From NCBI GenBank assembly GCA_947479905.1, contig CANKBJ010000017.1, positions 1 through 37,173 of the forward strand: 37,173 nucleotides of DNA, written 5' to 3'. The notes under the pieces are model-generated. The model was not told where the DNA came from. It did no database searches and saw only the letters and a program-made list of their open reading frames with translations. This DNA is from Bradyrhizobiaceae bacterium (lineage in GTDB: Bacteria; Pseudomonadota; Alphaproteobacteria; Rhizobiales; Xanthobacteraceae). Position numbers and translations under genes: made by a program. The first letter of the stretch is position 1; each line of letters begins with the position of its first letter. This document shows positions 8,817-16,598 of the stretch, piece by piece.

Positions 8817-9551
8817 ATGAGTCTCGATGTCTCGGTCGGCGGCGCCTTTGTCGCGGGGCTTCTTTCGTTCGCGTCGCCCTGCGTTTTGCCGTTAGTGCCG
8901 CCATATCTGGCTTACATGGGCGGCGTCTCGATCGCGGAATTGCGCGCCGGAGACGGTGTACCGGGGCGATGGCGTGTGCTGAGAGCGGCGCTTGGTTTTG
9001 TCGCCGGCTTTTCAAGCGTGTTCGTGGCGCTCGGTGCGACGGCGTCGTTTATCGGGCAGGTGGTTGGCGCCTATCTCGGACTTCTCGGTTACGTCGCCGG
9101 CATTCTGCTCATTATCATGGGCCTGCATTTTGTCGGCGTCTTGCGCATCTCGCTGCTCGATCGCACCGCGCGCGTTGGCGTGGCGCGCGAGCCGGCCGGA
9201 ATTGCCGGTGCTTACGCGATCGGCCTTGCATTCGGCTTTGGCTGGTCACCTTGCGTCGGGCCCGTCCTGACCGCGATCCTGCTGATGGCCGGCGCGTCGG
9301 AAAGCGCGACCGAGGGCGCGTGGCTGTTGCTGGTCTATTCGGCTGGCATCGGCGTACCGTTCCTTGTCGCTGCCGCCTTCGCCGGGGCATTCATGCGCTG
9401 GAGCGCGCGGTTTCGCCCGCAACTCGGCAGAATCGAAAAGGCGATGGGTGTGTTTCTGATTGTCGCCGGCGTGCTGATTTTCACCGGGCAGATGCCGGCG
9501 ATTGCCTTTTGGCTGATCGAGACCTTTCCGGGATTGGGCAAGCTTGGCTGA
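8817..9551 (+). CDS. soxV: SoxV, CcdA/DsbD-type thiol-electron membrane transporter
   Basis: A 244-residue inner-membrane protein of the CcdA family with about six membrane spans. The two conserved cysteines are present: C22 in FASPCVLPLVPPY and C146 in GWSPCVGPV, each followed by proline-containing helices as in CcdA and DsbD. It carries reducing power from cytoplasmic thioredoxin to periplasmic SoxS and SoxW. The start was set at the ATG giving MSLDVSVGGAF, with AAAGG about nine bases before it; the longer frame start would add a polar segment across the SoxR site. It is the first rightward gene of the island. Confidence 0.92.
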   Translation: MSLDVSVGGAFVAGLLSFASPCVLPLVPPYLAYMGGVSIAELRAGDGVPGRWRVLRAALGFVAGFSSVFVALGATASFIGQVVGAYLGLLGYVAGILLIIMGLHFVGVLRISLLDRTARVGVAREPAGIAGAYAIGLAFGFGWSPCVGPVLTAILLMAGASESATEGAWLLLVYSAGIGVPFLVAAAFAGAFMRWSARFRPQLGRIEKAMGVFLIVAGVLIFTGQMPAIAFWLIETFPGLGKLG

Positions 9552-9560
9552 AAAACAGCC

Positions 9561-9591
9561 GCGGCCCCGAAACCGTGAGGCTCGGGGCCGC
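9561..9591. terminator. Intrinsic terminator, soxV / dctP-like convergent pair
   Basis: A ten-base-pair perfect GC-rich stem (GCGGCCCCGA with TCGGGGCCGC) and an 11-base loop. On the minus strand it is followed by GGCTGTTTTT, so it fits a Rho-independent terminator for the leftward gene at 9610-10698, and may also stop soxV transcripts. Confidence 0.75.
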
Positions 9592-9609
9592 TCGAACCGG
9601 TAGCCGCGA

Positions 9610-10698
9610 CTAACTGCGCGTGCGCATACGGATCTGGAAGCTGTCGAAACCGAGTTCGGCCACTTGCAGCCACGCATAGGCGTCGTTGCGGTAGGGCACC
9701 AGGCTTTCATACAGCTTCTTGAAGTGCGGGTTGGTCTTCGACAAGTCGGCGTAGATGTCGTTGGCCGCCTTGTAGCAGGCCTCCAATACCGGCTGCGGGA
9801 ACGCGCGCAATAACGCGCCGTTCGCCACCAGCCGTTTGAGCGCCGGCGGATTGACGTAATCGTATTTCGACAATGTCCACACCCAGGCATCGTTCGACGC
9901 CGTGAAGATCGCCGCTTGGTAATGCTTCGGCAGTTCGTTCCATTTGGCAATGTTCATGATGTTGTGGGCGTTACCGCAGCCTTCCCACCAGCCCGGATAG
10001 TAATAGTACTTGGCGACCTTGACGAAGCCGAGCTTCTCGTCGTCGTAAGGTCCGACCCATTCGGCGGCGTCGATGGTGCCTTTCTCTAGCGCAGGGTAAA
10101 TATCCGGCGCTGCCAGTTGCTGCGGCACCGTGCCGAGCTTGGCCAGGATCATGCCAGCAAAACCGCCGACGCGGAATTTCAAACCCTTGAGATCGTCAAC
10201 GGTGTTGATTTCCTTGCGGAACCAGCCGCCCATCTGCGCGCCGGTATTGGCCGCGGCGTAGCCGATGCAGTTGTACTCCTTGAGCAGATCGTTGAGCAGT
10301 TCCTCGCCGCCGCCATGGCGGATCCAGGAAATCATCTGTCGCGGGTTCAGACCGAACGGCAGCGCGGTGCCGAAAGTGAAGGCCGGGTTCTTGCCGAAGT
10401 AGTAATAGAGCGCGGTATTGCCCATCTCGACAGTGCCGCTCTGCACCGCGTCGAGCACCTGCAGCCCGGGGACGATTTCGCCGGCGGCGAAGGTTTGAAT
10501 CTGAAACTTGTTGTCGGTGATTTCGGCGACGCGCTTGGCGAAATATTCGCAGCCGCCATACAGGGTATCGAGCGACTTCGGCCAACTGGCCGTCAGCCGC
10601 CATTTTATTTCAGGAGACGATTGAGCGATAGCGGGTGCGGCTACAGTCGACGCGGCGAGTCCCACGCCCGCGGCTTGCAAAAATTGACGACGCTTCAT
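9610..10698 (-). CDS. TRAP-type (DctP family) periplasmic binding protein, Tat-exported
   Basis: A 362-residue solute-binding protein of the TRAP transporter DctP family, close in style to the receptors for 2-oxo acids and related carboxylates. It begins MKRRQFLQAAGVGLAAS with a Tat-type signal cleaved near AIAQ (residue 26). Core family features are IKWRLTASWPKSLDTLYGG, the AGEIVPGLQVLDAVQSGTVEMG segment and the ligand-Arg region FRVGGFAG. GAGGGG precedes the ATG by seven bases. No DctQ or DctM membrane subunits are in the window, so it is an orphan receptor or works with distant partners. Its place inside the sox island, between soxV and soxW, suggests binding of a sulfur-containing or related carboxylate, but no substrate can be read from sequence. 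Confidence 0.88.
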   Translation of the reverse strand: MKRRQFLQAAGVGLAASTVAAPAIAQSSPEIKWRLTASWPKSLDTLYGGCEYFAKRVAEITDNKFQIQTFAAGEIVPGLQVLDAVQSGTVEMGNTALYYYFGKNPAFTFGTALPFGLNPRQMISWIRHGGGEELLNDLLKEYNCIGYAAANTGAQMGGWFRKEINTVDDLKGLKFRVGGFAGMILAKLGTVPQQLAAPDIYPALEKGTIDAAEWVGPYDDEKLGFVKVAKYYYYPGWWEGCGNAHNIMNIAKWNELPKHYQAAIFTASNDAWVWTLSKYDYVNPPALKRLVANGALLRAFPQPVLEACYKAANDIYADLSKTNPHFKKLYESLVPYRNDAYAWLQVAELGFDSFQIRMRTRS

Positions 10699-10920
10699 GG
10701 CATTTCCCCTCTGTTGGTCGGTGCGCCGACCGGAGGAGTTTCCACTTTTTTTATCGCCTTATTTTTCCGCTTTATTTCTTATTCGCGCTTCCGCTGTCGG
10801 CGCCCCACATGGGCAAGTTTACGCCAATGCGTGCGAATAAATAGCCCCCGATTTTGCAAGCTGTGCCAGCACGGTCGATGTATTGTTGCGGCGCAACCAA
10901 AACCCAAGCCAAGGTTGGCG

Positions 10921-11667
10921 CTAACCGAACCGGAACGCCAGCAGATTATCGAACGAACGCAATTCGATCAGAATGCGATGCAATAGATTGCTGTCGCGTG
11001 TGGTGATTGCGCCGGGGATCAACTCGAGCCCGGCCCTGGCGCCATCGACCAGCCGGCGGAATTCCGGGCTGTTGTGAACGGTCGCGCTGGCGATGCTGTC
11101 GCAACGGTCGAGGATATAGCCGTAGATCGAGGCCTTGTTGGCGATGGCGAAGCGCACCTGCGGCTTGCTCCAGTCGAGGGCATTGTCGTTGTAGAGCATC
11201 AGGGCATCGGCAGCGGCATTGGCGTCACGCACGCAGTCGGCCAGCACGACGATACCGCTTGCCTTGCGCAGATCGTAAAGGTCGCCGCGAATGGCACTGA
11301 GCGACTGGCTGGCGGCATCGGCGCGGCCGGACTTGAGCATCATGTCGGCGGCGACGAGGCGCGCGCCGATGTTGACAAGGGTGGTGCCGTAAAGCGCTAT
11401 GCCGGCGAAGGCATCCGGCGCCTTGCCGGAAAAACGCGCGTTGAGTTTCGCCCAGGCGTCGCGCAGCCGATCGAATTCGAGCGAGGCGAGGTCGGTATTG
11501 CCGGTGCGCAGATAGCCGATAACCACCCGATTGTGCCCGGCGGCTTTTTCCACTGCCGCGTTGAAATCGGCCAGATCGCCGGCGCGAGCGAGGCCAGGAC
11601 TTGCCAGCAGGGCAAAACCCAGAATGGCAGGGCCGAGGACTGCGATACGCGCAAAGCTGACCGGCAT
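10921..11667 (-). CDS. Exported protein of unknown function in the sox island
   Basis: A 248-residue protein I do not recognise. It starts with a clear Sec signal peptide (hydrophobic 8-26, cleavage likely after GLARA). The mature part is mostly helical, with no CXXCH, no CXXC and only two cysteines, in LADCVRDAN and LDRCDSIAS, about 40 residues apart. Charged helices such as EFDRLRDAWAKLNARF and a tail LHRILIELRSFDNLLAF suggest a soluble periplasmic helical bundle. It is divergent from soxW across 100 bases holding a candidate SoxR site, so it is probably induced with the Sox system. GGTGA lies six bases before the ATG. A helical scaffold or binding role is only a guess. Confidence 0.75.
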   Translation of the reverse strand: MPVSFARIAVLGPAILGFALLASPGLARAGDLADFNAAVEKAAGHNRVVIGYLRTGNTDLASLEFDRLRDAWAKLNARFSGKAPDAFAGIALYGTTLVNIGARLVAADMMLKSGRADAASQSLSAIRGDLYDLRKASGIVVLADCVRDANAAADALMLYNDNALDWSKPQVRFAIANKASIYGYILDRCDSIASATVHNSPEFRRLVDGARAGLELIPGAITTRDSNLLHRILIELRSFDNLLAFRFG

Positions 11668-11693
11668 GTCTGTTCACCGCACTGTGAGACGAA

Positions 11694-11715
11694 TATATGA
11701 GCTATTATGAATATA
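11694..11715. promoter_or_regulatory. Candidate SoxR operator, soxW / unknown exported gene
   Basis: TATATGA-N8-GAATATA in the 100-base divergent gap between the unknown exported gene (start 11667) and soxW (start 11768). It aligns without gaps to the soxS/soxV site, sharing TATAT and GAATAT at the same spacing. Confidence 0.5.
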
Positions 11716-11767
11716 AGAGGCGCGGCGGCGAGTCCGTTCTCGCCGGTTTGGAATACGGCGGACGATT

Positions 11768-12343
11768 ATGAACTTATCACGGCGGCATCTCTTGCTCGGG
11801 GCTGTGGCAACCGGGGTTCTGGGCGCGCCCGTGGCGCGCGCCGACGATCCGGTGCTGACCGATGACGGGCTCTACAAGCAATCCTGGTTTCTGGAAAGCT
11901 TCCTCGATTTGCCGGAAGACCTTGAGGACGCCCGCAAGGCAGGCAAGCGCTTCGTCGTTATGTGGGAGCTTAAAGGCTGCCCGTATTGCAAGGAAACGCA
12001 TTTCGTCAATTTCGCCAAGCCGGAGATTTCCAACTACATCAAGGCCAATTTCGAGATTCTTCAACTCAACATCATTGGTTCGCGCATCGTGACCGATTTC
12101 GACGGAGCAAAGCTGTCGGAAAAGGAAATGGCGGCGAAATACGGCGTGCGATTCACCCCGACCTTCCAGTTCTTCGCCGAGCGAGCCGGGCCGTTGAAAA
12201 ATGAGCCGCCACAGAAACGAGAGGTTGCGCGCGCGCCGGGCTATCTGCGGCCCGAGGATTTTCTCAGCATGTTCCGCTACGTTCGGGAAAAAGCCTATCG
12301 CGACAAGAGCTTCCGCGAATATGTCAAAGCCCTGCCGAGCTGA
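11768..12343 (+). CDS. soxW: SoxW, periplasmic thioredoxin
   Basis: A 191-residue thioredoxin-fold protein with a Tat-like signal (SRRHLLLGAVATGVLG, cleavage near VARA). The redox motif CPYC lies at C71-C74 in WELKGCPYCKETHF, followed by the thioredoxin cis-Pro segment VRFTPTFQFF. SoxW in Paracoccus is a thioredoxin reduced through SoxV and is coded next to it. Here it leads the rightward soxW-soxY side of the island, but soxY has its own promoter region with a SoxR-type site 141 bases downstream. No strong ribosome site is visible. Confidence 0.88.
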   Translation: MNLSRRHLLLGAVATGVLGAPVARADDPVLTDDGLYKQSWFLESFLDLPEDLEDARKAGKRFVVMWELKGCPYCKETHFVNFAKPEISNYIKANFEILQLNIIGSRIVTDFDGAKLSEKEMAAKYGVRFTPTFQFFAERAGPLKNEPPQKREVARAPGYLRPEDFLSMFRYVREKAYRDKSFREYVKALPS

Positions 12344-12377
12344 CGCCGCGGCTCACAAAGGCCGCCGCGACGGTATC

Positions 12378-12399
12378 CATATTCTTTTTTGTGAATATG
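12378..12399. promoter_or_regulatory. Candidate SoxR operator, soxY
   Basis: CATATTC-N8-GAATATG, a perfect inverted repeat of seven-base arms, about 85 bases before the soxY start. It ends three bases before a likely -35 box, so bound SoxR would block RNA polymerase. This is the best copy of the four. Confidence 0.7.
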
Positions 12400-12401
12400 A
12401 T

Positions 12402-12429
12402 TTGACCTCTTCGCTGCCGTCGTTATGGT
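12402..12429 (+). promoter_or_regulatory. Candidate sigma-70-type promoter of soxYZ-XA
   Basis: TTGACC, a 16-base spacer and TATGGT, placed directly after the perfect SoxR-type site and about 56 bases before the soxY ATG. The -35 box matches the consensus at five of six positions; the -10 box is weaker. Confidence 0.45.
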
Positions 12430-12484
12430 CGTCGGTGAAGGGGCTTCGTGTCGGCCCTGCAACGATTTTCGGGAGGTACTATCC

Positions 12485-12940
12485 ATGCGGCATCTGACTC
12501 GTCGCGCCGCCCTGGCGCTCGGCGCCGGAAGCGCTGCCATCACTCTGGTTGGCTGGAACGGCGGCGCGTTCGCCACGCCGCAGGCCGCCGCCGATGACAT
12601 CGCCAAATTCACCGGTGGCGCGACGCCCGAGAAGGGCAAGATTTCGATCGAACTGCCGGAGATTGCCGAGAACGGCAATACCGTGCCGCTGTCGTTCGCG
12701 GTCGATGCGCCGATGACCGGGACCGATTATGTCAGCGATGTGCTGGTGGTTGCCGAAGGCAATCCGAATCCGGGCGTGGCGACGTTTCACTTCACGCCGC
12801 TGTCGGGCAAGGCCGAAGCCGCGACCCGCATCCGGCTTGCCACCACGCAGAACATCGTTGTCGTCGCCAAGACCAGCGGCGGCAAATTTTACACCGGGCA
12901 AAAACTGGTCAAGGTCACCATCGGCGGTTGTGGCGGCTGA
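12485..12940 (+). CDS. soxY: SoxY, sulfur-carrier subunit
   Basis: A 151-residue periplasmic carrier protein. It ends in the defining GGCGG motif, with the sulfur-binding C149 on a flexible tail, to which thiosulfate sulfur is attached and processed. The N-terminus has a Tat-type signal (LTRRAALALGAGSAA, cleavage near AFATP), needed to export folded SoxYZ together. The start is the ATG with GGGAGG eight bases before it; the longer frame start upstream is ignored because it would place a Cys-rich stretch before the signal. It is followed by soxZ after 59 bases. Confidence 0.97.
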   Translation: MRHLTRRAALALGAGSAAITLVGWNGGAFATPQAAADDIAKFTGGATPEKGKISIELPEIAENGNTVPLSFAVDAPMTGTDYVSDVLVVAEGNPNPGVATFHFTPLSGKAEAATRIRLATTQNIVVVAKTSGGKFYTGQKLVKVTIGGCGG

Positions 12941-12999
12941 TAGCGCCGACCGCCGTGTTGCCTTGATCCATAGCCGAATTTGAATTTCAGGAGACGACC

Positions 13000-13323
13000 A
13001 TGGCCGAAACGCCGAAGATCAGAGTTCCCAAGACCGCCAAGAAGGGCGAAATCGTCGAAATCAAGACGCTGTTGCCGCACATCATGGAAAGCGGCCAGCG
13101 CAAGGACAAAGACGGCAAGACCATTCCGCGCAAGATCATCAACAAATTCGCGGCCGAGTTCAACGGCAAGCCGGTGTTTTCGGCCAATATCGAGCCGGCG
13201 GTCGCGGCCAACCCCTATTTGCAGTTCTCCGCGAAGGTCGAGGAGAGTGGCACGTTCAAGTTCAGCTGGACGGACGATGACGGTTCGGTCACCACCGCGG
13301 AAGAAAAAATAACCGTATCCTGA
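13000..13323 (+). CDS. soxZ: SoxZ, partner subunit of SoxY
   Basis: A 107-residue immunoglobulin-like beta protein that dimerises with SoxY and travels with it through the Tat system, so it has no signal of its own. The family pattern is clear: PKIRVPKTAKKGEIVEIKTLL at the start, HIMESGQRKD, IPRKIINKF and the end KFSWTDDDGS. It has no cysteine. AGGAG precedes the ATG by about seven bases. It sits between soxY and the soxXA fusion, in the usual YZA order. Confidence 0.97.
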   Translation: MAETPKIRVPKTAKKGEIVEIKTLLPHIMESGQRKDKDGKTIPRKIINKFAAEFNGKPVFSANIEPAVAANPYLQFSAKVEESGTFKFSWTDDDGSVTTAEEKITVS

Positions 13324-13398
13324 CCGGTCGATTGCCGCGCGCAATGTCGCGCGGTCTAAGCTATAAAAAAAAGACATCAGGTCTGGGAGGATTCGGCC

Positions 13399-14655
13399 AT
13401 GCGTGGAAAGTTTTTGGCAGTCGGAGTAGCCGCTGCCGCGTCGATGATGGCCAGCGTCATCGTCACCGATTCAGGCGCGCGGGCCCAGTCGAAGGCGCCG
13501 CTTGGACTCGGGCAGGATGCCGCCGCGCGGCCGTGGAAACGCTATCCGGGCTGGCCGGCCGCCGATTACTCGAAATACAACACGCTCGGAAAGCTGGCGA
13601 CCGCGCCGGCGCCGAAAGAGCCGCGCAAACTGACCGGCCCGGTCGGTGGCGACGCCGCCAATGGCGCCAAACTGGTCGCCGACCGCTCGCGCGGCGGATC
13701 CTGCCTGGCTTGTCATGTGATGGGTCCGGCCGGCAACGCCGATCTGCCGGGTAACGTCGCGCCCGATCTGTCGGAAATCGGCAATGCCGGCCGCGAGGAC
13801 GAGTGGCTCTACAATTACGTCTTCGATGCGCGCGTCTACAATCCGGAAACCGTGATGCCGCCCTGGGGCAGCCACGGCTTTTTCTCGGAGGCCGAAATCA
13901 AGGACATCGTCGCCTTCCTCAAGACGCTGAAGTCGCCGGCTGTGTTCCGGACCGCGCTCGACAATCCCGAGAAGCGTCCGCAGCCGGTCGAGAAGCGCGA
14001 CAATCTCGATCCGCTTGAAAATCCCGGCATGTGGGCGGTCGAAAAAGGCGAGGAGCTTTGGAAGCTGAAAAGCGCCTCGGGCTTCTCCTGCAACACCTGC
14101 CATAGCGATCCGAAAACGTCCTTCAAGACCTGGGCGGCGTCGATGCCGAAATGGGAGCCGCGCCTCAACAAGGTGCTGGGCGTCGAGGAGTTCGTCACCC
14201 GCCATGCTCGCACCACCATCGGCGTCGACTGGCCGATGGAAACCGACAACAATCGCGCCATGTCGGTGTATCTGCATTTCCTCGCCAATGGCACGCCGAT
14301 TAAGGTCGATACCGAAAGCGCCGAAGCCAAAGCCGCGATCGCGCGCGGCGTTGAGCTGAGCAAGCGCAAGGTCGGCGCGCTCAACATGGCCTGCACCGAT
14401 TGCCACGGCATCGCGGTCAACAAGTGGATTCGCGGCCAGTGGATGGGCGAGCCGAAGGGTCAGTACGATCACTTCCCGACCTGGCGTACCAGCCTGCTGG
14501 CGATCTGGGATATCCGCCAGCGCTTCCAGTGGTGCTCGGTCAATATTCGTGGCGACGAACTGCCGCCGGATTCCAAGGAATATGGCGATCTGGAATTGTA
14601 TCTCGCCTCGCAGAACCAGGGCCTGACGATGAGCGTGCCCGGCATTCGCCATTGA
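13399..14655 (+). CDS. soxXA: SoxX-SoxA fusion, triheme cytochrome c
   Basis: One 418-residue chain joining two proteins that are normally separate. A Sec signal ends near residue 30. The SoxX part (about 85-183) has heme motif C102-L-A-C105-H106, then GNVAPDLSEIGN and NPETVMPPWG with the likely Met ligand M153. A charged Pro/Glu linker (about 185-208) leads to the SoxA part, with heme motifs C231-N-T-C234-H235 and C332-T-D-C335-H336 and the active-site Cys C379 in RQRFQWCSVNIR, the residue known in SoxA to bind sulfur. SoxXA joins thiosulfate oxidatively to SoxY C149. No separate soxX exists in the window. The usual Cys ligand of SoxA heme 1 is missing; H269 sits there. GGGAGG precedes the ATG. 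Confidence 0.93.
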   Translation: MRGKFLAVGVAAAASMMASVIVTDSGARAQSKAPLGLGQDAAARPWKRYPGWPAADYSKYNTLGKLATAPAPKEPRKLTGPVGGDAANGAKLVADRSRGGSCLACHVMGPAGNADLPGNVAPDLSEIGNAGREDEWLYNYVFDARVYNPETVMPPWGSHGFFSEAEIKDIVAFLKTLKSPAVFRTALDNPEKRPQPVEKRDNLDPLENPGMWAVEKGEELWKLKSASGFSCNTCHSDPKTSFKTWAASMPKWEPRLNKVLGVEEFVTRHARTTIGVDWPMETDNNRAMSVYLHFLANGTPIKVDTESAEAKAAIARGVELSKRKVGALNMACTDCHGIAVNKWIRGQWMGEPKGQYDHFPTWRTSLLAIWDIRQRFQWCSVNIRGDELPPDSKEYGDLELYLASQNQGLTMSVPGIRH

Positions 14656-14788
14656 GATAGATCATGGCCGGGCGCTGCCCGGCCATTCACGCTAGAGCTG
14701 CGACGAAGTCAGGCAAATCCGGGGTTACATCCGAAATTGTCGTAGATGGAATGCGAGTCGTTTTCGGAACGGGATTGAGAGCCTTGTC

Positions 14789-16477
14789 ATGATCACACGC
14801 CGGGAAATGCTTCAGGTCAGCGCCGCGACCGCGGCGCTCGCAGCAGGCGCGGGCGGTTTATCGCGCGCCTTCGCCCAGCAGCGACTGACGCAGGACGATC
14901 TCACCCGCTTCGATGCGGTCGGCAATGTCACGCTGCTGCATGTCACCGATATCCACGGCCAGTTGATGCCGGTCTATTTCCGCGAGCCGAGCGTCAATCT
15001 CGGCGTCGGCGCGGCGAAGGGGCTGCCGCCGCATCTGACCGGCACGGATTTCCTCACCAAGTTCGGGATCGCGCCGAAATCGGCCGCGGCCTATGCGATG
15101 ACCGATCGGGACTTCACCGCGCTTGCTAAAAGCTACGGCAAGATCGGCGGCCTCGATAGGCTGGCGACGGTGGTCAAGCAGGTGCGTGCCGAACGCGACG
15201 GCAAAGTTCTGCTGCTCGACGGCGGCGATACCTGGCAGGGGTCGCTTGGCGCCAATTCGAGCCGCGGCCAGGACATGGTCGACTGCATGGCGCTTTTGAA
15301 GCCGGACGCCATGACCGGCCATTGGGAATTCACCTATGGCGAAGCGCGGGTGCAGGAACTGGTCAAGAGCCTGGATTTCCCGTTTCTGGCGTTGAACATC
15401 CGCGACACGGAATGGAACGAGCCGGTGTTCGACGCGGTCAAGATGTTCGAGAAGGGCGGCGTCAAGATCGCCGTGCTCGGTCAGGCCTTCCCCTATACGC
15501 CGGTCGCCAATCCGCGCTGGATGATGTCGAAGTGGTCCTTCGGCATTCGCGAGGAGGAAGTGCGCGCCCAGGTCGACAAGGCGCGCGCCGCCGGTGCGCA
15601 ACTCGTCGTGCTGTTGTCTCATAACGGCTTCGACGTCGATCGCAAGCTCGCCTCGCGCGTCGCTGGCATCGACGTCATTCTGACGGGGCACACGCACGAC
15701 GCGCTGCCGGAAGCGGTGACGGTCGGCAAGACATTGCTGATCGCCTCGGGCAGCCACGGCAAATTCGTCTCGCGGCTCGATCTCGACGTGCAGGGCGGAG
15801 CAGTCAAATCGTATCGCTACAAACTGATCCCGCTATTTGCCGACGTCATAAAGCCGGATGCCGCGATGACGGCCGCTGTCACCAAGGCGCGGGCGCCTTA
15901 CGCCAAGGAACTATCGCGCGTCGTCGGGCACGCGGATTCGCTGTTGTACCGGCGTGGCAATTTCAACGGAACGTTCGACGATCTGATCTGCGCGGCGCTG
16001 TTGAAAGAGCGCGATGCCGAGATCGCGCTGTCGCCCGGCTTCCGCTGGGGCACTAGCGTGCTGCCGGGCGCGCCGATCACGGTCGAGGACATCCACAACG
16101 CCACCGCGATCACCTATCCGCAGGTCTACCGGCTGGCGATGACCGGCGAGCGGCTGAAGGAAATCCTGGAGGACGTCGCCGACAATCTGTTCAATCCCGA
16201 TCCGTATTACCAGCAGGGCGGCGACATGGTGCGCTGCGGCGGGCTTGGGTATTCGATCAATGTCGCAAAACCGATCGGGCAGCGCATTTCCGGCATGACC
16301 CACCTGAAAGCCGGCAAACCGATCGATCCGCGGCGTGAATACACGGTCGCCGGCTGGGCCAGCGTCAACGAAGGCACGCAAGGGCCGAATATCTGGGATC
16401 TGGTGGAGCGTCATATCGCATCGCAAAAGACGGTACGGGTCGCGCCGAATTCATCGGTGAAAATATCCGGTATCTAG
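14789..16477 (+). CDS. soxB: SoxB, dimanganese thiosulfohydrolase
   Basis: A 562-residue periplasmic hydrolase of the 5'-nucleotidase superfamily that releases sulfate from SoxY-bound thiosulfonate. A Tat-type signal (ITRREMLQVSAATAALAAG) ends near FAQQ. Metal and active-site motifs are D54-I-H56-G, GGDTWQGS (about 145-152), the SoxB-specific GHWEFTYG (177-184), LLSHNGFDVD and GHTHDALPE. Size and motif order are typical. It lies 133 bases after soxXA. The only ribosome-like site is a weak GAGAG. A half-conserved SoxR-type pattern upstream was judged too weak to list. Confidence 0.97.
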   Translation: MITRREMLQVSAATAALAAGAGGLSRAFAQQRLTQDDLTRFDAVGNVTLLHVTDIHGQLMPVYFREPSVNLGVGAAKGLPPHLTGTDFLTKFGIAPKSAAAYAMTDRDFTALAKSYGKIGGLDRLATVVKQVRAERDGKVLLLDGGDTWQGSLGANSSRGQDMVDCMALLKPDAMTGHWEFTYGEARVQELVKSLDFPFLALNIRDTEWNEPVFDAVKMFEKGGVKIAVLGQAFPYTPVANPRWMMSKWSFGIREEEVRAQVDKARAAGAQLVVLLSHNGFDVDRKLASRVAGIDVILTGHTHDALPEAVTVGKTLLIASGSHGKFVSRLDLDVQGGAVKSYRYKLIPLFADVIKPDAAMTAAVTKARAPYAKELSRVVGHADSLLYRRGNFNGTFDDLICAALLKERDAEIALSPGFRWGTSVLPGAPITVEDIHNATAITYPQVYRLAMTGERLKEILEDVADNLFNPDPYYQQGGDMVRCGGLGYSINVAKPIGQRISGMTHLKAGKPIDPRREYTVAGWASVNEGTQGPNIWDLVERHIASQKTVRVAPNSSVKISGI

Positions 16478-16536
16478 CGGCCGCGCCGGGTTCGCCAGCG
16501 GCCCGAAAAAGATCATGTGCAGGACGACAATTTTAT

Positions 16537-16558
16537 TACATTCAATAAATAGAATGTG
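16537..16558. promoter_or_regulatory. Candidate SoxR operator, soxC
   Basis: TACATTC-N8-GAATGTG, with six inner bases of each arm fully complementary, 40 bases before the soxC ATG. Same spacing as the soxY site, with one symmetric base change in each arm. It implies a separate promoter for soxCD and the sulfide dehydrogenase genes. Confidence 0.6.
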
Positions 16559-16598
16559 ATATGACGCTGCCGGGAGAGAACGCTGCCGGGAGTTGCCG

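Noticed and set aside
14738-14760. Further SoxR-type site before soxB (ATTGT-N8-GAATG)
   Set aside because: Only one half fits and the bases lie close to random expectation; soxB can be read from the soxY promoter.
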